Positions 5,308-8,758 of a DNA stretch of 8,758 nt are shown piece by piece. The stretch is from JBGSOW01 sp041738875. Lineage in GTDB: Bacteria; Patescibacteriota; Dojkabacteria; CALFHW01. Location of the stretch: contig JBGSOW010000021.1 of NCBI GenBank assembly GCA_041738875.1, positions 1 through 8,758 on the forward strand, given 5' to 3'. The notes under the pieces were generated by a model, which saw only the letters and a program-made list of their open reading frames with translations, did no database searches and was not told the DNA's origin. The number at the start of each line of letters is the position of its first letter. Position 1 is the first letter of the stretch. The position numbers and the translations under genes are program-made.

Positions 5308-6639
5308 ATGCCCACAACTGCCAAACTTCCACGTAAAAAAGCTAAATCCTCCAAAGCCTCTAAAACTTCCAAGACGTCTAAAACGCCTAAGCGCACGACT
5401 GAGCCAATCCGGATGATTAGGGATATTACGTTTTTTGGAGATTCAGCAATTCCTGGTGGTGATGCTATTTATGAATCGGTATTTCAAGCGGCTAAATTTC
5501 TGGCGAAATCAGGTTATGGCATCGTAAACGGCGGTGGTCCTGGAATCATGAAAGCTGCAACTGACGGCGCAGAGAGTGTAGACGGGAGAACAGTTGCTGT
5601 TTACTGGCAGCCAAAACTTGCGTCTTTCTTTGAAGGTCGAAACCTAGCTAACATAACTGATGAGTCATCAACTAGTTCAAACTATTTGATCAGAACTTTA
5701 GGGCTAATAGAAAAGGGTGATGCGTATGTGGTATGTAAAGGAGGGACGGGTACAATCTCTGAATTAGGCATGGTGTGGGCATTGGCAAAATTGTATTATG
5801 GTTGCCATAAGCCAGTTATACTTTATGGCGATTTCTGGGATGAATTGATCGAATCTTTCAAAAAAGCCATGTATATTGATGAAGTTGAATTGTCTGTGCT
5901 TTATCAGGCGACGACTCCGGAAGAGCTACTAAAAATACTTAAAGAACATGAATCAAAAATAGAGAAATCCTGTCAAATAGTGCGCACAGGAGATGAAGCA
6001 GGCTTTATTTTGTCACTAAAAGAGCAAGAAGAGCCTGAAAAACGTACGAAAAGAGAGTACAATCGCGTTGCAAGTGCTTATCACAGTGATAATATAGGGC
6101 GATTAGTCGCGAAAGAACAGCTAGAAGAATTCTTTAGTTTAGTTAACCCACCTGCAAAAGTGCTTGACGTGGGAACAGGCCCTGGAAATGATCTAAAAGT
6201 TTTGGCGGATAAATATTCTGTCACTGGTATAGAGATTAGTAGTAGATTTGCGGAAATTGCTCGGTTTGAGAATCCAGGCATTGATATAGTAAACACAAGT
6301 ATAGTTGATTACGATCTGCCCAAAAATACCTATAAAGGCATCTGGGCTAGAGACTCTCTGCATCATATTAAATCGACAAATTTAGACGATGTTTTTACGA
6401 AACTTTCTGATTCTTTGGTGGAAGAGGGTGTGTTATACATAATAGTAAGAGAAGGTGTAGGTGAGATTATGGAGGTGGAGAAGAAATCTTATGACAAAGT
6501 GAAGAGGTTTTATCATCTGTTTTCAGCCAATGAACTTATCGATAGGGCAGAAAGAGCAAATTTAGAATTAGTCAAAATCGATAGAACACAAAGATCTCAC
6601 AAGTGGCTAGTAGGCGTCTTCCGCAAAAAGGTTAGCTAA
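5308..6639 (+). CDS. LOG/Rossmann nucleotide-binding domain fused to a SAM-dependent methyltransferase
   Basis: This 443-residue protein has three parts. Residues 1-36 form a Lys/Ser/Thr-rich tail with repeated SKT/SKA triplets. Residues about 38-215 match the LOG family (lysine_decarbox fold; cytokinin-nucleotide phosphoribohydrolases and relatives): FFGDSA (42-47), NGGGPGIMKAATDGA (74-88), R129 nine residues before D138 as in LOG enzymes, and KGGTGTISE (144-152) for the PGGxGTxxE signature, with K in place of P. Known LOG enzymes cut the N-glycosidic bond of N6-modified AMP. Residues about 250-443 are a class I methyltransferase: VLDVGTGPG (285-293, SAM motif I), VTGIEIS (305-311, acidic E309), ARDSLHHI (347-354), then YHLFSANELIDRAERANLEL (402-421). 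The linker is charged (KEQEEPEKRTKRE). Both catalytic cores look intact. The substrate is unknown; a nucleotide or nucleobase derivative handled by both domains is inferred. No frameshift or stop separates the halves, so the fusion is real in this sequence. Confidence 0.9.
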   Translation: MPTTAKLPRKKAKSSKASKTSKTSKTPKRTTEPIRMIRDITFFGDSAIPGGDAIYESVFQAAKFLAKSGYGIVNGGGPGIMKAATDGAESVDGRTVAVYWQPKLASFFEGRNLANITDESSTSSNYLIRTLGLIEKGDAYVVCKGGTGTISELGMVWALAKLYYGCHKPVILYGDFWDELIESFKKAMYIDEVELSVLYQATTPEELLKILKEHESKIEKSCQIVRTGDEAGFILSLKEQEEPEKRTKREYNRVASAYHSDNIGRLVAKEQLEEFFSLVNPPAKVLDVGTGPGNDLKVLADKYSVTGIEISSRFAEIARFENPGIDIVNTSIVDYDLPKNTYKGIWARDSLHHIKSTNLDDVFTKLSDSLVEEGVLYIIVREGVGEIMEVEKKSYDKVKRFYHLFSANELIDRAERANLELVKIDRTQRSHKWLVGVFRKKVS

Positions 6640-6664
6640 GAAGCAAATGCGCGGTATTGATCTA

Positions 6665-6698
6665 ATTTTGTCAGGAAATACTCTAAATTTGACAAAAT
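6665..6698. repeat. 9-bp perfect inverted repeat in the 6640-6768 intergenic region
   Basis: ATTTTGTCA (6665-6673) and TGACAAAAT (6690-6698) are exact reverse complements separated by 16 bp. A third copy of the core, TTGACAAA, follows at 6703-6710, 14 bp after the one at 6689-6696, and doubles as the -35 of the next gene. The arms are AT-rich with a long loop and no following T-run, so a transcription-factor operator fits better than a terminator. Confidence 0.4.
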
Positions 6699-6702
6699 AT
6701 CG

Positions 6703-6731
6703 TTGACAAAGTTTATACAAACATTGATACT
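6703..6731 (+). promoter_or_regulatory. Promoter for the 6769 gene
   Basis: TTGACA (6703-6708, full consensus) and GATACT (6726-6731) are spaced by 17 bp, giving a short leader of about 30 nt to the ATG at 6769. TACTAT (6728-6733) is an alternative -10 at 19 bp. A TAAGTT (6754-6759) ending 9 nt before the ATG fits the leaderless pattern of the neighbours but is a weak -10. Confidence 0.45.
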
Positions 6732-6768
6732 ATTTAGAATATATTATTTTTCATAAGTTGTTTTTCAA

Positions 6769-7344
6769 ATGGCAAAAAAGGAGAAAAAGGGTTCTAGTCT
6801 AATTAATTTAAAAGTTAATTTAAAAGGAGGAGTTGATTTTGTGATGAGAAACTATAGAAATGTCTATTTACCTTTGGCTTTGTTGAGTTTTGTTATTTTT
6901 GTTGTAGTTTTTGTTTTTTCAAGTTTTTCAGCGAATAATTATTTTGGATTTGGGAATACCTCAAGTCAACTATATAGCGAAGAATACCAAGCTGTGTTTT
7001 TAAATAACGGGCAAGTCTACTTTGGTAAAATCACTGAAGAACATGGCGATACAGTTGTAATGGAGGATATTTACTATCTTCAAGTTAATAGACAGAATGA
7101 CGGCATCCAAGAAACAGGCGAGGCTAGTAATTCCAACGAATTAAATGAGCTTGCTGGCGCAAATGGAAGTGCTGTTGATCCACAAAATGGTCAACCAAAT
7201 ATTAGTTTGATTAAATTGGGAAGCGAATTACATGGTCCAACTGATCGAATAAATTTTGTAAGAAGTAATATTCTTTTCACTGAGGATTTAAAACAGGATT
7301 CACAAGTAGTAACTGGAATTAAAGCAGATAAAGAGGGCAAATAG
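6769..7344 (+). CDS. Membrane-anchored protein of a CPR-associated family, copy 1
   Basis: The 191-residue product has a Lys-rich cytoplasmic N-terminus (1-30), one membrane segment (about 32-54) and an exported domain. The domain carries YQAVFLNNGQVYFGKI (73-88), MEDIYYLQV (98-106), a Gly/Asn/Gln-rich disordered stretch (108-143), and LIKLGSELHGPTDRI (147-161) followed by NILFTEDLKQDS (167-178). The same ordered motifs occur in the product of 7927-8436. I remember this motif set only from hypothetical proteins of CPR bacteria; no function is known to me. Within the coding region, a perfect 12-bp tandem repeat at 6803-6826 encodes I/V-NLK twice. The strongest Shine-Dalgarno-like sequence in the window (AAAAGGAGG, 6822-6830) precedes in-frame GTG 6841 and ATG 6844, so a shorter form starting just before the membrane segment is possible. 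Six base pairs separate its stop from that of the convergent neighbour. Confidence 0.82.
   Translation: MAKKEKKGSSLINLKVNLKGGVDFVMRNYRNVYLPLALLSFVIFVVVFVFSSFSANNYFGFGNTSSQLYSEEYQAVFLNNGQVYFGKITEEHGDTVVMEDIYYLQVNRQNDGIQETGEASNSNELNELAGANGSAVDPQNGQPNISLIKLGSELHGPTDRINFVRSNILFTEDLKQDSQVVTGIKADKEGK
6803..6826 (+). repeat. Perfect 12-bp tandem duplication within the 6769 gene
   Basis: TTAATTTAAAAG occurs twice back to back (6803-6814 and 6815-6826), in frame. It adds one NLK unit to the cytoplasmic tail and leads directly into the GGAGG at 6826-6830. Confidence 0.75.
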
Positions 7345-7350
7345 TAGCGT

Positions 7351-7818
7351 TTATCTTATCGAGCGGATTACTGCTAGAATTTCAGCGAAACTTGCTGTAT
7401 TCACGTTGGTTTGGTAAGCAGTAATATAGCCGAATTGTGTTTTTGTCACGGCATTTTCGATACTTCCTGTTTCTGAAGCACAGAAAACTAGTGCATTTGG
7501 ATTTTTCATGAGCGAATTATTGAACTCAGTGCTATAAAAGAAGGTTGCGCTGTTTAGGTTAATTAATCCTAGTTTATTTGAATCGACGCTTGCACAATCA
7601 TTGGGAAAATTATCTTGCGTTTGTTCGATATCTTCGACAAGTGGGATTTCTATTTCAGGTATAACTATGCTTTGAAACTCCTGGCTGCTGGTTGTTTCGA
7701 TGGTAGACTCATCATCTGAAGCTGTTGAAGGATTAGTATCATTCTGCGAATAATTTATCGCGCTTAATACTGATACAACTACGAGAATTATTGTTACTGC
7801 AACGACTAATTTCTTCAT
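7351..7818 (-). CDS. Secreted or membrane-anchored protein, unknown function
   Basis: This 155-residue product is not recognised. MKK followed by a hydrophobic run (4-20, LVVAVTIILVVVSVLSA) is a signal peptide or N-terminal anchor. No lipobox cysteine follows. Residues 22-70 are Ser/Thr/Asp/Glu-rich and probably disordered. The folded part, about 71-155, contains two cysteines (C75, C113) that could form a disulfide, the stretch LGLINLNSATFFYSTEFN (83-100), and a C-terminal segment FGYITAYQTNVNTASFAEIL (129-148). It is encoded antiparallel between the two paralogues at 6769 and 7927: its stop nearly abuts that of copy 1 and its start diverges from copy 2 across 108 bp. The position suggests a shared function with these anchored proteins, but nothing in the sequence identifies it. 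No clear -10 lies close to its ATG. Confidence 0.75.
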   Translation of the reverse strand: MKKLVVAVTIILVVVSVLSAINYSQNDTNPSTASDDESTIETTSSQEFQSIVIPEIEIPLVEDIEQTQDNFPNDCASVDSNKLGLINLNSATFFYSTEFNNSLMKNPNALVFCASETGSIENAVTKTQFGYITAYQTNVNTASFAEILAVIRSIR

Positions 7819-7871
7819 TTTATGGTTGCTTAAATTTAATTAATAAATCTATTTCTGCATAATCTCCACTA

Positions 7872-7904
7872 CTTAACATTAACTTAAATTTGTCTTAAGA
7901 TGAA
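7872..7904 (+). promoter_or_regulatory. Three 11-bp phased direct repeats, candidate response-regulator site
   Basis: CTTAACATTAA, CTTAAATTTGT and CTTAAGATGAA lie head to tail at 7872, 7883 and 7894, so CTTAA recurs exactly every 11 bp. They lie where a -35 would be, just before TATAAA (7906-7911). Direct repeats at 11-bp spacing are the classic layout for PhoB/OmpR-family winged-helix regulators. No regulator gene is in the window, so the assignment is by layout only. Confidence 0.42.
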
Positions 7905-7905
7905 G

Positions 7906-7911
7906 TATAAA
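7906..7911 (+). promoter_or_regulatory. -10 element for the 7927 gene
   Basis: TATAAA (7906-7911) lies 15 nt before the ATG at 7927 in the 108-bp divergent region, immediately downstream of the 11-bp direct repeats. No good -35 and no Shine-Dalgarno sequence are seen, consistent with an activator-dependent promoter and a very short leader (inference). Confidence 0.4.
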
Positions 7912-7926
7912 TTTATTTGAAAAAAT

Positions 7927-8436
7927 ATGAATAGTAAAGAAAAGTTTTTGGGGTTGCGATCAACTAAATTTGCGATACTTACTGTAGTTTTATTAGCTGT
8001 TACATTTGCAGTTACTTTCTTGCTTTCTACCGGTAGATTTTCTGGGAACGCTTCGGGCAGTGATTATAAGGCGGTTTTTCTGAACAACGCTAATCAAGTT
8101 TATTTTGGCAGGGTAATCAGTATGGATGGGGGTTTCCTGAGACTAGAAAATGTGTATTATCCAAAAACTCCAAAAATTATGCAACCGGACTATTCGCTCT
8201 CTGCAGTCGGGCAGGAGGGTGATGGAGATGTCTTGGCTGAAGAGGTAAACCTGGAAAACCCACTGAGAAGAAGTCTAAATCCAGCCGCAAGCAGACCATA
8301 TGGCGATCTACAACTAATCAAACTTGGGGAAGAAGTGTACGGCCCTGCGGATGTTATGACAATCCCGATGAGTAGCATCAACTTTATTGTAGATATTGAT
8401 CAAGATTCAGGATTCTTTAATGCTGCGGGGATATAA
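7927..8436 (+). CDS. Membrane-anchored protein of a CPR-associated family, copy 2
   Basis: The 169-residue product is a diverged paralogue of the one at 6769-7344. It has a short basic N-terminus (MNSKEKFLGLRSTK), one membrane segment (about 15-34), then an exported domain with YKAVFLNNANQVYFGRV (47-63), LENVYYPK (73-80), a variable Gly/Glu/Pro-rich stretch (82-125) and LQLIKLGEEVYGP (128-140) followed by SINFIVDIDQDSGF (150-163). Relative to copy 1 it has one extra residue between FLNN and QVYFG (AN against G) and P instead of L-Q after YY. It lacks the long Lys-rich tail. The motif order and spacing make common descent convincing although most other positions differ. Its upstream region carries the phased 11-bp repeats that copy 1 lacks, so the two are probably regulated differently. 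Function is unknown. Confidence 0.82.
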   Translation: MNSKEKFLGLRSTKFAILTVVLLAVTFAVTFLLSTGRFSGNASGSDYKAVFLNNANQVYFGRVISMDGGFLRLENVYYPKTPKIMQPDYSLSAVGQEGDGDVLAEEVNLENPLRRSLNPAASRPYGDLQLIKLGEEVYGPADVMTIPMSSINFIVDIDQDSGFFNAAGI

Positions 8437-8475
8437 GGCACTTGCAAGGTTATCAGTTTGACCAAATTGGAATAA

Positions 8476-8508
8476 TATACTAAACTATACTCACAATTAC
8501 TTTATAAT
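8476..8508 (+). promoter_or_regulatory. Promoter and possible operator of the antitoxin gene
   Basis: TATAAT (8503-8508, full -10 consensus) ends 8 nt before the ATG at 8517, without a Shine-Dalgarno sequence. Upstream, TATACT occurs twice exactly 10 bp apart (8476-8481 and 8486-8491). A TTGACC (8458-8463) with TAAACT (8481-8486) at 17 bp is an alternative promoter. RelB/DinJ antitoxins usually repress their own promoter; the paired TATACT boxes are a weak candidate operator. Confidence 0.4.
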
Positions 8509-8516
8509 GATTAAAA

Positions 8517-8758
8517 ATGAGCACAAGAGTACAAGCAGTCGTAGATAAAAACTTAAAGATGGATGCAGAAAAGATATTTGCTGATTATGGTCTAAATTTC
8601 ACTGAAGGAATTAAATTATTACTTAGCGGCTTTGTGAAAGGTAGAATTTCTTTAAATATTAGTGCTAGTGAAGCAGATGAAGATATTAGGCTTACAGAGC
8701 CAAAGAAGTCCGTGTATATTAGAGATAAGCAGGATATTCTAGAAGGTAGAAATGTGTA
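8517..8758 (+). CDS. RelB/DinJ-family antitoxin, cut by the window edge
   Basis: The frame from ATG 8517 stays open to the last base, giving 80 complete codons. The N-terminus MSTRVQAVVDKNLKMDAEKI, then FADYGLNFTEGIKLLLSGFV, follows the ribbon-helix-helix layout of RelB/DinJ antitoxins (short strand VQAVVD, helix to IFADYGLN, F/S-T/S-E-x-I/L turn, helix IKLLLSGFV), followed by a charged region (about 51-80) of the kind that wraps the toxin. Antitoxins of this family are often 80-95 residues, and the last two bases are TA, so the stop codon may be the next base away. A RelE/YafQ-type mRNA interferase would be expected directly downstream, outside the window. TATAAT ends 8 nt before the start, indicating its own, probably leaderless, promoter. 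Confidence 0.8.
   Translation, partial: MSTRVQAVVDKNLKMDAEKIFADYGLNFTEGIKLLLSGFVKGRISLNISASEADEDIRLTEPKKSVYIRDKQDILEGRNV

Noticed and set aside
6081..6296. Minus-strand frame opposite the methyltransferase domain
   Set aside because: It overlaps the conserved SAM motif I region of the forward protein and has no independent support.
6665..6698. Inverted repeat considered as an intrinsic terminator of the fusion gene
   Set aside because: The stem is AT-rich, the loop is 16 nt and no T-run follows; an operator is the better reading.
8190..8381. Minus-strand 63-codon frame inside copy 2
   Set aside because: It is entirely within the conserved LIKLG-containing coding region and carries no signal of its own.

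Overview
This is an AT-rich, gene-dense bacterial window that looks like a Candidate Phyla Radiation (Patescibacteria) chromosome. The reasons are the short intergenic gaps, the many small membrane-anchored proteins without recognisable relatives, the near absence of Shine-Dalgarno sequences before start codons, and two copies of a small anchored protein whose core motif (YxAVFLNN..QVYFGK ... LIKLG.E..GP) I remember only from CPR genomes. The phylum is an inference; I cannot place it more finely, though a Saccharibacteria-like lineage is possible. The standard bacterial code fits: stops are TAA, TAG and one TGA.

Layout. 2-859 is the 3' part of a CapA-family metallophosphatase gene, overlapped by 17 bp by dnaB (843-2168), the replicative helicase. 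A convergent gene for a 72-residue single-pass membrane protein follows (2185-2403, minus). A palindrome-rich divergent promoter region separates it from an acidic small protein (2470-2901) and a basic, Met-rich coiled-coil protein (2934-3488). Next come a membrane-anchored exported protein with two four-cysteine modules (3598-4515), a YugP-type membrane zinc metallopeptidase (4542-5234), and a LOG/Rossmann domain fused to a SAM methyltransferase (5308-6639).

The right part holds two divergent paralogues of the CPR anchored family (6769-7344 and 7927-8436). They flank an antiparallel gene for a secreted or anchored protein of unknown function (7351-7818). At the right edge, starting at 8517 and running off the window, is a RelB/DinJ-type antitoxin gene.

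How the genes relate. capA and dnaB are translationally overlapped, but dnaB has its own extended -10 inside capA. The rest look mostly like single-gene transcription units. Several have a -10-like TAnnnT box ending 8-10 nt before the ATG and no Shine-Dalgarno, which suggests leaderless mRNAs. At least seven products have N-terminal or multiple membrane segments or are exported, so cell-surface biology dominates. No rRNA, tRNA, CRISPR, insertion sequence or convincing intrinsic terminator was seen.

The most notable items are the LOG-methyltransferase fusion, the leaderless promoter geometry, three phased 11-bp direct repeats upstream of the 7927 gene, the paralogue pair around an inverted gene, the duplicated C-x30-C module, and the edge-truncated antitoxin.
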